DNA from: Fonsecaea monophora
Taxonomy: Eukaryota; Ascomycota; Eurotiomycetes; Chaetothyriales; Herpotrichiellaceae
DNA: 64,000 nucleotides
NCBI RefSeq assembly: GCF_001642475.1
Contig: NW_019173993.1
Span: forward strand, 62,001 to 126,000
Direction of reading: 5' to 3'
Made by a program: the position numbers and the translations under genes. Positions 45,434-56,254 of the stretch are shown here, piece by piece. A model generated the notes under the pieces. That model did not search any database. It saw nothing but the letters and a program-made list of their open reading frames with translations, and was not told the DNA's origin. Position 1 is the stretch's first letter, and every line of letters begins with the position of its first letter.

Positions 45434-47288
45434 GGTTGAGCTGGCGAAAGACTCTTCAACAGACCAACAAGGTGAATCTTCGACCTGAGTGCTAGGAAGA
45501 CGGACGTAGGAAGAGTCCAATTGAGGGAAGTGCTGGGGGAGGTCAGAGCAGTGAGAAATAGAAGAAGGCTGCAGCGACGGGCCAGGCTTAAGAGGGGAGC
45601 TTCTGAGCTTGAGGGAAAAATAATATTAAGGCTCAAAGCGTCGTATTCTTTAGGCCAAAGGAGTGAATGGAGCACTAGCAGCGAATGAATAGAGTTGTTC
45701 CCATCGTAAAAGTCCTGTAGGCGCAGGGCAGTGGAGTGAATGTGGGCTGCGGGCAATTCTTTTTTTTTGGGCAGAGGGGAAAAATTCGCCATGATCCGTG
45801 AATCTCAACAAAGCCTCCCAAGGGCTAGCGCGGCAGGGGCAAGTCAGGGGACCAGCAGCTAGCATCGACACGCAGACCATTTAGCTGCTCGGTTGTGCCT
45901 GGGCGGTGAGCGACGATTCCAGGGTCTTTGTCTGGGCCCCGAGGATCGCCCACCCACTTGCTGGATACCTACCAAACCTACCTACCTAGCCTGGTAGGTG
46001 GTTACTGTCGAGAGCGGCGACCGAGCCTCTGCTTTATCGCTCAAACTCCGTACAACCCAATCCTCCAAAGTGAAATGCAGACGAGTATCTACTGGTCTAT
46101 TTTGTCCACTACTATCTTCAGCTGCTGCGTCTATACATAAGCTGATAAAACCAAGACCACCCAAGACTAGGTGATTGGATTAGGCTGTTGCCCCGAACGA
46201 GTGTTTCTGTCAGTACTGGTCTACCGAATCCTCGTCCTGCTATTACTCGGTTTTTTGCACTTCCGCAGGGAGATTGTTCGGACGGCAAACACGGCCTGGC
46301 CAAGATTTTCAGCAAAATCCCCAAAGTGGGACTTGACTGGTTGGCACATTTTCCCCAGCAAGGGACTGAGTTGGGCGACATTTGTGTGCAGTGGTGCCTC
46401 TCCCTGATTCCACCCCACCCAGGCTTGAGGATACACGGGTTTGCCCCCTTCGTTGACCGATTATTTCAAAGAGCCATGGAACCTCTGGCTTTGCCCGACT
46501 CTTGGCAGCTCCAGTTTCGCCATCTTGTCGATCAAAGGAAGGCGCCGCTGACACGCCCGGCAGGATGTCGTGCGTCGGTTGGGCGCATTGACTGACCGCT
46601 GATGGTCGGGTCCTTGAGCACATGTTGCATTCCGTGCCGGCAATTGCTGCCCGTGTAAAGGGATGGTTGCCAATCGATTGTGTCCCTATGGCATGTGCAA
46701 CAGATCTTCGCAGTAGCAGAGTGGTTGTCGTTTCACATGCTGAGAGGACTTGAGGTCAGAGGTAGGTGGCAGAGCTGATGCCTCGGTCGAATGGGGAAGG
46801 TTCAAGCATGACGAGGTGATGTTCTCTCCAGCCGAAGTCCCTGGCACCACTGGTTGTCCACTGGAATGGTCAGCGTTGCTGGGAGCATGGGAGCTGGTGG
46901 TCTGTGGTGGTGCAAGGGTGAAATCGGAGTTCCAACGAAAACGATTTTGTTGGGGAGCTGAGACCTAACGCTAACCCACCATGACTCGCCCTCACCTCCG
47001 CCGATGTCATCACTCCACCGCACCAATCTGCTTGAAGCGTGGTAGTCGGCTCGTACCGAGCACGGACCCTGGAGTTGGACTCTGCGACTGGTCCGAATAG
47101 CTGGAGTCAAGGTTTCTGGAATGGCTCAAAGCGAGGCGGTTCCTGGCGCTTAGTGTCACCACAGAGTAGTGAGAACGAATGTCCAAGCTGCGGCTCAAAA
47201 CAATATATTGGCATCGTTTCATGCCAGCTTGGAGTCTCGCCATGGCGGTGAAGGGCGTGTTGGGGGTCCTGTACGGAGTAGTTGGGTC
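45434..47288. promoter_or_regulatory. Long interval upstream of the desaturase
   Basis: This 1.86 kb gap lies between the desaturase start and the TRAPPC10 stop. A CCTACCTA-type inverted patch lies near 45966-46001 (ACCTACC copies facing GGTAGG). A CCGAGG hexamer is at 45939-45944. Frames around 46188-46673 have no family features. The desaturase promoter and a long 5' leader are likely here. Confidence 0.35.
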
Positions 47289-50200
47289 TCAGCCCACTCC
47301 ACGACTCCCGCTTGCCACTAGCCTGCCAACGCCCTCGTCTGGTATCATTCCAAACACCTCCACAGTGGTGCTCCGCAAATCTGGGGTAACGAGAACACTC
47401 CGACCATGAGCAGGATTCTGCACATCGCTCACGAGATCTATCCATTCGTCCTTGCCACTGTTTCTGACCCGTCTGCGACATTTTATGCTGACCGAGGGAA
47501 CGAGCAGGTGTCCGAGATGCTGTGGGAACAGGATTAAGCCCATACGTACCGCCTCGGGACCCAGTCGCACAGTGCCTTTGCGTCTGCCTCCAATAAACCA
47601 CGAATCCGAAAGGGCCGCGATCTCGAACAATCCTTCCAGCTCTCCCTCTATCTGGTCTTCGAGTTTGATGACGATTTCGGCCTGCAATGGCTGGCCGATG
47701 GTTGCAGTCGCGTGCGGTGGCACTGACCATGCGGCATCTAGAAACGCGGACACTAGAACCGGTCGCGAAGGAATGTCGACATATAGTCTGAGCTGTCGTT
47801 GAGGGACTTTTGAAGATGAAAATTTGATCGGTGGCGTTCGAGAATGCCAATTTTGAAGCCAATCTTCAATCTCAACTCTTCTTTGTCGGTCGAAGGCACA
47901 CAGGACTGATGGCCACGCCATATCCTCCATCTTCCAAACTTCAAATTCTTGTGTTAGTCCTGCAACTTCCACATCCTGCTCGGTCCATGTGGTGCGGACC
48001 CGTTCCAGTAGGTGCGATGTTAGAAGCCGGGCGGCGAAAGCATGCTTGGAATTGGCAAGCTCCCTAGTGAAATGTGTCTCCAGAATTGCCAACATCACCC
48101 CATCTAGGGATTGGAAGTCAACAACCAGAGTCAGCCTCCTGCTGACATTATCAGTATTTGCGTCCTTGGGCACAAGACGGACGGTCCAACTAGCAGGTTG
48201 CTTCGGGAATACCACGAATGGCTCGGCGAAGCCACCGCCTGAAACCATCTCATAGGAGTCATTGCCGTCGAGATTGCAGCCAAAGAGACGAAGTGGTACC
48301 ATTGTCGAAGGGATGATGGTGAATCTCGAGTACATGTAATCCTTACGAAACACATCCTGAACATTGACTGTTACAGGTAAGATCACCTTGACAAAAGCTG
48401 TGTCGTAGAAGGTGAATATCCCTTGCTCCGTCTCATAAGTGGCCTCAAGGCGCAATGTTATGGCTGGCTCGGACGCGGTCTCCATGGTGTACGGGATTTC
48501 GACCTCCGTGACCGTCAATGAGCCCAAGTTGTCTAGGACCATCACTAAAGCGTCACCTTCTCGAGCAGTCTGCACTTGATTTGACTCATGTTGGTCGCCT
48601 ACTAATTTGGAGTCATGAATATTGAGCCTTAGTCCAGCCGTTGCCGTCCTCAAGCGAAGCTTGACCTGCTTGATATCGTTTCGCCCAGGCCTGATTTGCA
48701 GTAGTAGCCTACGGATCTGGGCCAAATGAATGATCGGGAAGGGGTACATTTTGATTCCAAACGATCGATAGCTGGGGTAGAGCAGAAGCGGCACCACTTC
48801 TGCGCGAGGGCTAAGTGAATCATCAAATCCGGCCGCTTCGTCGTCTAGCCTTGACTTGAAGTGGTGCAAAAGTCTCAAATTTCCAATGCAGACCTCAACT
48901 TCATCCGGCACGTACCAGCCATGCGTTGTCACGGGAGTTTCCAGGGTTATGGTTTTGTCTGTCGAGTCGATGACCACTGTTTCTGACAGGAAGAGCAATA
49001 TGAATCGCGGTTCAACACCGTCTTTGGCAACAAGCCGCAATTTGACCTTATCGATCGGTGGTGTCGAGACGCCAGGAAGACTACTCATCTTCATTGAGAC
49101 AGTGAAGCCATCCTTGTTCTCAAGTGGAGTTATGTGGTGCGAAACTGCGGAGATGCGAAACAGTAATGCTGCACGTAGTGTTGTTGCTGGAATATGTGGC
49201 AATACCTGGAAAAGCTGATTCATATAATATTGGTTCGCCTCGGAGAAAGATCTCGAGGAAGTCGCACGACCAGCCTTTCTGGAGTGGTGCAAACAAGAAA
49301 CGAGACATCGCACGTAATCCTTAGGCCGCTCAAGACACTTGAGGCACTCGGCATAGATTCGGAGGAGATACTCTTCAGAAGGATGATGTGACCCACGTGG
49401 AAGTGGACCAAGGATATTTTCAAGGTATCGTGCAGCAGTGGACCAGTTACCTTGAGAATATTCCATCTCAACGAGGTTTGTCAATATTTGCCGGGAGGTA
49501 GATCGATTCTTCGTAGACGATACAATCCGAAAAGCAAGGACGGAAAACATGGCGTAAAGCCTGAGGAAGCTTGGCTTTGATGTCGCAGCTGCTTTCAATG
49601 TCGTCGACTCTAAGCCTGCGAGAAGCTCGGTGTGGTGGGGGGTTTGGTTTTGGTCTTTTCCTACCGAGCCCTGGCTGACATCGCCGTTGGTGGCAATGGG
49701 CTGCATTCCATTCCCATTTGATTCCTGGGCAGAATGCTTCATACTAAGAACCCACGGTTTCACAGCCTCCAAGGTCTCGACAAAATGTCTCGCCATGAGT
49801 ATGAGCTTTGATATCCACAGAGCGAGACGCTCAAACCCTGTTCTATTCGGCGGCCCGTGTCGAAGAATAGTCCCATTCGGCATCGAAGAATGCCTTTTGC
49901 TTCGTTCCTGAGACCGTTCGCGAGAAGACGACCGCAAACCAGAAGTAAGGGATATGTGTTGGTAGCTCTCAGCAAGCCCATGAAGCTGGTCTATAGCAGC
50001 TGTGTCGGGATCATAAGAGAGTTCAGTAGTGTCCAGTGACAACTCTTGGCTGGTGTAATCGATATCGCCACCCAGAGCTGGCAAAACTTGGGCAAGAATT
50101 TGTATAGTGGCTCGCCATTGCCAGTTGGAGACAATATTGCTTGTGACTGTTCTCTGGGTACGCAGTTCATTCTCGCTCAATCCTTCATACCCACCCCAGG

Positions 50201-51536
50201 CATTGTAAAGCTCAAATCGGAGAGTGCGACCGACAAGATTGATAAACTGCATGGCTCGTTCCACTAAATCTGCGACCACGTTGAAATCGACTCCCGTAGT
50301 GCCTGCCTGGGAGGATTTCCGCGCTCCCAACCGCGACTGCCTGGTGAGGATCTCCATTTCCCGGGTGAAGAGATAGATGCGAAGGTCCAACGCCGATACA
50401 TCATTAGATAGGATAAGATTGCGGTAATTCTTCCTCTCAACGTCAAAGGGAGAGTCATCTTGATCTGCCGCAAGAATGCTACTCGGGTCAAGCGGTAAGC
50501 TGACGTCTATAGGCGGGACACGCTGCGTTTCCGAGTCCAGAGCTGCTCTCAGTAGATCCTTGGATTCTTTGGAAAAGGTCAATAATGCCCCGCTCTCATC
50601 GTGATCGTTTCTCTGAGCTTGCTCCTTGACCAGCGTGTCGAGACCCAAGGAAAGCTCGTCATAAACGGCAAGGGCATCGTCAAGCAATCCCAAGTTTTCA
50701 AAGCCTTTGGCCAGACCCTCTTTGAGGATAAGGAATGTGCAGAAGTTCCAGCCAGGCAAACTTCTTTGACTGTCTCTTTCGCGGATGTCTAATTCGTATT
50801 GAGCAACCCGAGCATCAAATGAGCGCAGGATACATGTTTTCAGGCAGTCCACCAAGTCTTGCCACTGCTCTTCCACCTCTGCAGAGGTCAAGGGCGTTGA
50901 TTTGTCTCCAGGGTCGAGGAGGCGAACTTGTGCAACGCGAGAAATTGACGACTTGGAACTGCTGAAATCGGCTCTCAGTTTGTCAAAAACCGTGGAAGGG
51001 CTTTTGCCAGACCACTTTGACTTGCTATTGACGCTGTCGGTGCTCTCCGAGGCTTCCAGTGAGAGGTGCTTTGATGATTTCGGCTGGCTAGCAGCGGGAG
51101 TGTTTGGAAGAACCACGTGGACAATCAGCCATTCGAAAGCATCATGATCCTCCTGGCTCTTGCTCGACAGTTTACCATCGTTTGAGGGCGTGTGCGTCTT
51201 GACCCACTGGCGGACCTCTTTCCTGACCTTCTCCTTGTAGGCTTCCTTGTCATCGCACCGTAGGAGATATAATTTGACGTAGGGGGTCTCACGCAGACCT
51301 GGTATCTGATGCCGCCGAACGTTGGATTGTGCCCCAGCGGAGGGGTCTTCCCGCGTCAATGATATGTTAAGATTTGAGATCGATCGGAGTGGTCGGTTGG
51401 GAGCTTTCCAGTGTAAGTTGCGCAGAGGACTTCTGGCTGATAGTCGAGGTTCGAGACGGTCAAAGAGGTTATGTGGATCAATACATTGAATAATCACTTT
51501 GGAGTTGGGAGGCGGATGGGACTCTGGTGCGTCCAT
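47289..51536 (-). CDS. trs130: TRAPPII complex subunit TRAPPC10/Trs130
   Basis: A single exon encodes 1415 residues. The N-terminal part (KVIIQCIDPHNLFDRLEP, then LHWKAPNRPLRSISNLNI) and the segment WLIVHVVLP match fungal Trs130/TRAPPC10. SGKSPSTVFDKLRADFSSSKS and the tetratricopeptide-like helices to about 800 also fit. The C-terminal half is beta-rich, with YMYSRFTIIPSTMVPLRLFGC near 1060 and LLVPSVSIKCRRR near 1370, as in the family. Trs130 forms TRAPPII with Trs120, acting as exchange factor for Rab11-type (Ypt31/32) GTPases at the trans-Golgi. Length fits filamentous-fungal orthologues. It is head to head with the rvt gene across 680 bases. Confidence 0.9.
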   Translation of the reverse strand: MDAPESHPPPNSKVIIQCIDPHNLFDRLEPRLSARSPLRNLHWKAPNRPLRSISNLNISLTREDPSAGAQSNVRRHQIPGLRETPYVKLYLLRCDDKEAYKEKVRKEVRQWVKTHTPSNDGKLSSKSQEDHDAFEWLIVHVVLPNTPAASQPKSSKHLSLEASESTDSVNSKSKWSGKSPSTVFDKLRADFSSSKSSISRVAQVRLLDPGDKSTPLTSAEVEEQWQDLVDCLKTCILRSFDARVAQYELDIRERDSQRSLPGWNFCTFLILKEGLAKGFENLGLLDDALAVYDELSLGLDTLVKEQAQRNDHDESGALLTFSKESKDLLRAALDSETQRVPPIDVSLPLDPSSILAADQDDSPFDVERKNYRNLILSNDVSALDLRIYLFTREMEILTRQSRLGARKSSQAGTTGVDFNVVADLVERAMQFINLVGRTLRFELYNAWGGYEGLSENELRTQRTVTSNIVSNWQWRATIQILAQVLPALGGDIDYTSQELSLDTTELSYDPDTAAIDQLHGLAESYQHISLTSGLRSSSRERSQERSKRHSSMPNGTILRHGPPNRTGFERLALWISKLILMARHFVETLEAVKPWVLSMKHSAQESNGNGMQPIATNGDVSQGSVGKDQNQTPHHTELLAGLESTTLKAAATSKPSFLRLYAMFSVLAFRIVSSTKNRSTSRQILTNLVEMEYSQGNWSTAARYLENILGPLPRGSHHPSEEYLLRIYAECLKCLERPKDYVRCLVSCLHHSRKAGRATSSRSFSEANQYYMNQLFQVLPHIPATTLRAALLFRISAVSHHITPLENKDGFTVSMKMSSLPGVSTPPIDKVKLRLVAKDGVEPRFILLFLSETVVIDSTDKTITLETPVTTHGWYVPDEVEVCIGNLRLLHHFKSRLDDEAAGFDDSLSPRAEVVPLLLYPSYRSFGIKMYPFPIIHLAQIRRLLLQIRPGRNDIKQVKLRLRTATAGLRLNIHDSKLVGDQHESNQVQTAREGDALVMVLDNLGSLTVTEVEIPYTMETASEPAITLRLEATYETEQGIFTFYDTAFVKVILPVTVNVQDVFRKDYMYSRFTIIPSTMVPLRLFGCNLDGNDSYEMVSGGGFAEPFVVFPKQPASWTVRLVPKDANTDNVSRRLTLVVDFQSLDGVMLAILETHFTRELANSKHAFAARLLTSHLLERVRTTWTEQDVEVAGLTQEFEVWKMEDMAWPSVLCAFDRQRRVEIEDWLQNWHSRTPPIKFSSSKVPQRQLRLYVDIPSRPVLVSAFLDAAWSVPPHATATIGQPLQAEIVIKLEDQIEGELEGLFEIAALSDSWFIGGRRKGTVRLGPEAVRMGLILFPQHLGHLLVPSVSIKCRRRVRNSGKDEWIDLVSDVQNPAHGRSVLVTPDLRSTTVEVFGMIPDEGVGRLVASGSRGVG

Positions 51537-52216
51537 GATAGAGAGGAGGGAATGGACTGCGCAGGAGTGGCAATGTTCGGCGGACGCATGGTGACAGAGC
51601 GTCTAGCGTGACGATCCTGCTCTGTACTCGACCGATGAAAGCATACTCTGGTCTGCACGGATGGAATAGATGCGCAAGGCAAGACCTCGTGCGTATCTTT
51701 GTACCGCGTAGGTAGGGCGGGCGACAATTATGTGCCATATTGCGGTTTATGTCATGAATGCGCCGCGGTAGCCGATTAGCCTCTCAGGCCTCTTCGGGCA
51801 GCTTGGCTGTGACGGCGCCGCCAGACACCAGGCTACCATGACTTGAACCAATTGTGCCAATGTCCAATCACAGACTTCGTTAGGATTCGTCGTCGCCCCT
51901 TTTTGATGGCCAGTCTCGTTTCCAACACTCCACTTCGTTGTAGGCCACACTCCCGCCATTGTCATAAGGAACTTGGAGGCCACATACAACGGTGGTCTTA
52001 GGAAGAATGAAATGTGATCTGTGAGTCACTGTACTGGTTTGATCGCCAGCTGGCAATGGTATAAATCCCTCTTGCTTCTCATGTTGCGAACGGAGGCCTC
52101 ACAAGCTCGTTCGGATAGTCTTTGCTAACCGTCTTATCGTACATTCAATACTTGCCAGGCGTTCCAATCGATCTGCTTCTTCCCTTCTCCACGATTGGTG
52201 ATCTTTCACAACCACA
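51537..52216. promoter_or_regulatory. Divergent TRAPPC10/rvt promoter with three CCAAT boxes
   Basis: The 680-base interval carries three CCAAT boxes at 51848-51852, 51857-51861 and 51864-51868 on the plus strand, a spacing tighter than chance would usually give. The HAP complex binds CCAAT in fungi. A pyrimidine-rich leader precedes the rvt ATG. Confidence 0.5.
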
Positions 52217-55009
52217 ATGGCCTCCTCAGCGCTTCCAGAAACTCTCCGCTCCGTGACCTCCACCAAAATCCAGGAGGTCAGGAAACAGCGTGATCACTTC
52301 GAGGCATCCAAGAAGGACATCATCCGTGAAGCAAGACCATTCAAGGACGACCTGGAACGCACGCACAGGCTGTTGGTCGGTTCCTGTCGGCAAGCCGGCA
52401 TTACTGTTGTCAATGACGACTCATCCGACTCTGATTCCGACTCCGAACCAGCTTCTGACCTTGCACGAACCCGTCGAAACCAACAATTGTTCCTCCGACA
52501 AGCTGGCAAAGATCCAGCTTTTGCCACTGAGATCGTCCACCGAATCCATGACGAGTTGGTAGAGCACCTCAGTTTGAGAAGTGTACAACATGAACACGCA
52601 CAGTTCTTCTCTGAGCTCGTGACCGAATGGCTTTCGAGCTCCACAGATGTACAAACGCACCCCTCGAAACAAAATTCAACGGAAGAATCATCATTCGAGA
52701 GTGTTGGCCGGAAGGAAATGCACGAACAGAGAGCGCAGTGGGAGTCCATCGTCTTCACTAACCGCGAAACTGATGACGCAGCGATTGGTCGCTACCTCAA
52801 TCAACTCTTCAATTCGGACGATGAAATATCCAAGCACTTCAAAAATATTGAGACTTCCACCAAAGCTTTTTGCAGGACTCTTCGCTCCACTGCTGAACTG
52901 TTCAGTGTAGACAGTCTCAAAGTCACAATTACTGGCCTCCTAAGGACCGATCTCTTATCCGACGAGAAGGCTGCTATTCTAAAGTCCTTTCAAAATAATC
53001 CGGGCGTGCTCCAGGAAGTTGCCGACGTGTTGAATATGAGATTTGCTTCTCTTGAAAGCTGGAAGTGGACGACCATCGACGGTGCAATACCTGTCGAACA
53101 GCGACGGCAGCTGAACGGGAAATATCGAGTGTTCATGGATGAGGATGTCCTCGATGCAATTCTACTTCACACCATTGGTATCAAGTGGGCAGTCCATTTC
53201 AAATCCTGCCTCACAGAATTCTTCCTCTCCCCTGCATGGCGGACTGCGGGAGGAAGTATTCCCAAGAACGACTGGGATCGGCGATGGTATTTCCTGGGTG
53301 AGAAGTCAGCTCCCCGCTACAACAGTGTGGAGGTACAGCGGAAAGATCAGTATGGGGAGGAATATTTCATGTCACAGCTACCAACCACGGAGTCCGAAGG
53401 CGCCCGAGTGTACAACGATGACGAGGGCCCATTCTCAAACACCCCAGGCGTTCGTGATGGGATCAGTGAGGACGGATTGAACTCGGGTCCTCTTAAGAAA
53501 GGCTCGGTCGCAACCAAGCAGGGTCTCCTATACTTACTCATCACTGAGGCTCTCGTCTCACAACATGTTCGTCCAGGGAGTTCTCATGCTGTGATTCGTT
53601 CGGATTTTCAATGGTTTGGGCCGTCACTCCCACACAGCACCATCTTCGCCGTGTTAAAGTTCTTTGGAATCGACTCGACATGGCTAGATTTCTTTCGGAC
53701 GTTCCTGCAAGCCCCGATGCGCTTCGAACAGGATGGGCCAAACGGGCAGTACCATGTTCGGCTACGAGGTGTCCCAATGTCGCATGCGCTCAGCGATGTC
53801 TTTGGCGAGGTCATTCTATTCGCCATGGACTATGCTGTGAATAAAGCCACCCAAACTTATCTCTACCGTCTTCACGACGACTTCTGGTTCTGGGGCACTG
53901 AGGAAGTGTGCTTGCGTGGATGGGATGCAATGAGCACATTCGCCTCTGTCATGGGCCTTGAATTCAACGAAGAAAAAACTGGCAGCGTCGTGTTCGATAA
54001 TCACTCCCTTTCTCGACCCATAAACACGCGATTCTCGGGATCTGATCAAGAGATGGAGTGCGAGAGTATAGCTCCCCAGACACTTCGCTTGCCCGAAGGA
54101 GACGTACGTTGGGGTTTCCTGCGCCTGGATGCTAACAGCGTCCGATTTGTGATAGACCAGGATATGGTCGATGCACATATCAAAGAACTTCAGCTGCAGT
54201 TGTCCCATTGCACTTCGATATTTTCGTACATTCAAGCCTACAACGCGTACCTGGCTCGATTCTTCAGCAACAATCTGGGGATGCCATCGTTTGCATTTGG
54301 CCGCCAGCATGTGGACGACATGATCGACACATTTGCCAAAATCCAGAAGGAACTCTTCCCAGGTGGCTCAGTGACTGACCATCTCTCAAGCCTGGCGCAG
54401 GAGAGGTTCGGTGTCAAGGATATTCCTGATGGAGTCTGGTATTGGCCCATCCAAATGGGTGGCCTTGAGTTACACAATCCCCTTGTACCACTCTACTGCA
54501 TGCGGGAAACGATGCGTCAGTCCCCACAGACGATCCTATCGAAATGCTTCGAACGCGAGGAGAAGTCATATCTCACTGCCAAAGCCGAATTCGAATCGGA
54601 GATGAAGACTCACGGCCGAAAGACCTCCTACCCATCGGGACTGCCTACCTTTGGCGACCAGTTCATGCAGAAGGACGAATACCTCAAGTACCGCGAGCAG
54701 CGATCTATCAACCTTCATAATACCTACTCTCACCTACTCGAGGTCCCTGCTGAGTTTCAGGTTCATGGGACCAATGAGACCACTGCATGGCTGGACAAGC
54801 TACCCTCGCCAACCCGCGGTCAGAAATCGTCGTCTACGGGCATTGTCAAAGCGTTTGATTCTATGAATGCCTACTGGAAATGGATACTCGCAGTCTACGG
54901 CTCCCAAATTGTCGAAAAGTATGGAAGCATCCAAATAGTGGATGCGGCGCAGGTTCCTTTGGGTGTTGTGAGCGTAATGAAGGGCGGCCGAGTTCGATGG
55001 CAAGGCTGA
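52217..55009 (+). CDS. rvt: Cellular reverse-transcriptase-related protein, rvt family
   Basis: A single uninterrupted exon encodes 930 residues. The N-terminal 60 residues are charged and likely coiled coil (TKIQEVRKQRDHFEASKK), followed by an SDSDSDSE acidic patch. The reverse-transcriptase core spans about 300-640: motif A RSDFQWFG with Asp463, motif B RLRGVPMSHALSDVFGE near 515-530, motif C YRLHDDFWFWG with Asp554 and Asp555, and motif D MGLEFNEEKTGS near 575. All three catalytic aspartates are present. C-terminal WPIQMGGLELHNP near 740 is a further family-like block. No RNase H, endonuclease, gag or terminal repeats are seen. The family is known as single-copy, non-mobile genes under selection in fungi, bdelloid rotifers and bacteria, with polymerising activity but unsettled function. 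Context is housekeeping: TRAPPC10 upstream, Sws1 and Rpn8 downstream. Confidence 0.88.
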   Translation: MASSALPETLRSVTSTKIQEVRKQRDHFEASKKDIIREARPFKDDLERTHRLLVGSCRQAGITVVNDDSSDSDSDSEPASDLARTRRNQQLFLRQAGKDPAFATEIVHRIHDELVEHLSLRSVQHEHAQFFSELVTEWLSSSTDVQTHPSKQNSTEESSFESVGRKEMHEQRAQWESIVFTNRETDDAAIGRYLNQLFNSDDEISKHFKNIETSTKAFCRTLRSTAELFSVDSLKVTITGLLRTDLLSDEKAAILKSFQNNPGVLQEVADVLNMRFASLESWKWTTIDGAIPVEQRRQLNGKYRVFMDEDVLDAILLHTIGIKWAVHFKSCLTEFFLSPAWRTAGGSIPKNDWDRRWYFLGEKSAPRYNSVEVQRKDQYGEEYFMSQLPTTESEGARVYNDDEGPFSNTPGVRDGISEDGLNSGPLKKGSVATKQGLLYLLITEALVSQHVRPGSSHAVIRSDFQWFGPSLPHSTIFAVLKFFGIDSTWLDFFRTFLQAPMRFEQDGPNGQYHVRLRGVPMSHALSDVFGEVILFAMDYAVNKATQTYLYRLHDDFWFWGTEEVCLRGWDAMSTFASVMGLEFNEEKTGSVVFDNHSLSRPINTRFSGSDQEMECESIAPQTLRLPEGDVRWGFLRLDANSVRFVIDQDMVDAHIKELQLQLSHCTSIFSYIQAYNAYLARFFSNNLGMPSFAFGRQHVDDMIDTFAKIQKELFPGGSVTDHLSSLAQERFGVKDIPDGVWYWPIQMGGLELHNPLVPLYCMRETMRQSPQTILSKCFEREEKSYLTAKAEFESEMKTHGRKTSYPSGLPTFGDQFMQKDEYLKYREQRSINLHNTYSHLLEVPAEFQVHGTNETTAWLDKLPSPTRGQKSSSTGIVKAFDSMNAYWKWILAVYGSQIVEKYGSIQIVDAAQVPLGVVSVMKGGRVRWQG

Positions 55010-55399
55010 GCATCTCGAATCCACAACTTGTAGGGTAGATTTTGTCAAATATAGGACCACGATATCTGGGTGCCTAGTGTATCGGAAGTGATGTCGAGAG
55101 CATAGTCTCGAGGTAAAGTTGGGGATTGGCCCCGAAATTGTCTTTAGAGTCGCTGGATACCAGGCATTTACGAGGTTAGCTGAGGGGAGACCCTGCAAAG
55201 CGATTTCAATATCTCCACTTTCTTTCTACAGTCTACAGCCACGAATAGAACAGGCCCCGTCCTGACAATAATAAGATGCCACGTTATCAGTAACCAATTC
55301 ATTGTGATCTTCAATAATATTGCTCACTGCAAGCTCATGAGCATGGCACCAAGACTCTGGGGTGGACTCGACACACATTTCTGATATTCAGCCATCGCA
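55010..55399. other. Intergenic region between rvt and the SWIM gene
   Basis: A 390-base tandem gap that should hold the rvt 3' end and the SWIM-gene promoter. No motif stands out. Confidence 0.4.
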
Positions 55400-56254
55400 A
55401 TGAGCTGGAATCGTCCACAGCCATCGGTTCTAGACTCAATCTTCAGAGCTTTATCACAGTTCTCAGACCCAAACATCGCTCCACAGGACAAACGACAACA
55501 TCCTCCTCTGCAGGACAGCCCAGACCAGGCAGGTCATAACTGGGTCCAGCGTCTGTCCCTATTGGATGAGCAGAAGGTCCGTCCAATCTTTTTGACCCTG
55601 CACATGTTGTTCCCTCATGAACTTCTTCCCGCCCTTGACATCCTCGACCGAGGCCTGGTTACGAAACTCGTGGTAAACTCCCCAGTGCCGGTGGGAGACG
55701 ACCCAGAAGATATTCCCAGACAGAGACGTTCTTCAGCAGAGGATCGCTCGTTACTTGAATGCTCAGAAGTTAATCCCCAGGTCCAACCAGATCATCGTGG
55801 CTGGGAGGTTTTCTACGTCCAATCTTCAACCACTGCGGACAAGCAAAGTTCGCGACCACGATACTATCATCATGGTGGCCACAGCAGCACGGTCCCGCTT
55901 TACGAAGTCCGCCTCGAGACCTGGAATTGCACGTGTCCAGCGTTCAGCGTGAGCGTGTTTCAGAGCTTGAATCTGGAACATGGTCGAGACTCTGGGGTAG
56001 TTGACGACGACATTGACGTTGGCCGGACCGGCCCATCCAAGGCGACGGCCGAATATGAGTACAAATTCGGTGGTTCTGTCACCATCAAGCTCGCCAGAAC
56101 ACCGAGCTGCAAACACATTGTAGCAGCGTTCCTGGCAAAAGCTGCACCAAATATTTTCGCAAACGGCGTGAAGGAGACAACTGTCTCGCGGGAAGAAGCA
56201 ATTGCTTGGGGAGGCGGATGGGGAGAGCATGGAGGTATTTGGGACTACGGTTAG
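55400..56254 (+). CDS. SWIM zinc-finger protein, Sws1/Shu2-like recombination factor
   Basis: A single exon encodes 284 residues from the ATG at 55400 (MSWNRPQPSVLDS). The SWIM signature CxC...CxH is split: WNCTCPAF near 176-180 and PSCKHIVAAFLAKAAPNIF near 235-252, with about 55 residues between. YEVRLETW before the first pair and the FYVQSS strand fit the family pattern of SWS1/ZSWIM7 and yeast Shu2. These partner with Rad51 paralogues in the Shu complex and promote Rad51 filament formation in homologous recombination, in the nucleus. Residues 20-50 and 100-160 appear disordered. The C terminus is Gly/Trp-rich (WGGGWGEHGGIWDYG), unusual but without known meaning. The call rests on the SWIM motif and size; another SWIM protein remains possible. 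Confidence 0.75.
   Translation: MSWNRPQPSVLDSIFRALSQFSDPNIAPQDKRQHPPLQDSPDQAGHNWVQRLSLLDEQKVRPIFLTLHMLFPHELLPALDILDRGLVTKLVVNSPVPVGDDPEDIPRQRRSSAEDRSLLECSEVNPQVQPDHRGWEVFYVQSSTTADKQSSRPRYYHHGGHSSTVPLYEVRLETWNCTCPAFSVSVFQSLNLEHGRDSGVVDDDIDVGRTGPSKATAEYEYKFGGSVTIKLARTPSCKHIVAAFLAKAAPNIFANGVKETTVSREEAIAWGGGWGEHGGIWDYG

Noticed and set aside
47107..47862. Minus-strand 251-codon frame overlapping TRAPPC10
   Set aside because: It is a shadow in another frame of the TRAPPC10 coding sequence.
52217..55009. Reading the RT gene as an active retrotransposon
   Set aside because: No RNase H, endonuclease, integrase, gag, LTR, poly(A) tail or target-site duplication; single uninterrupted cellular-type rvt gene.
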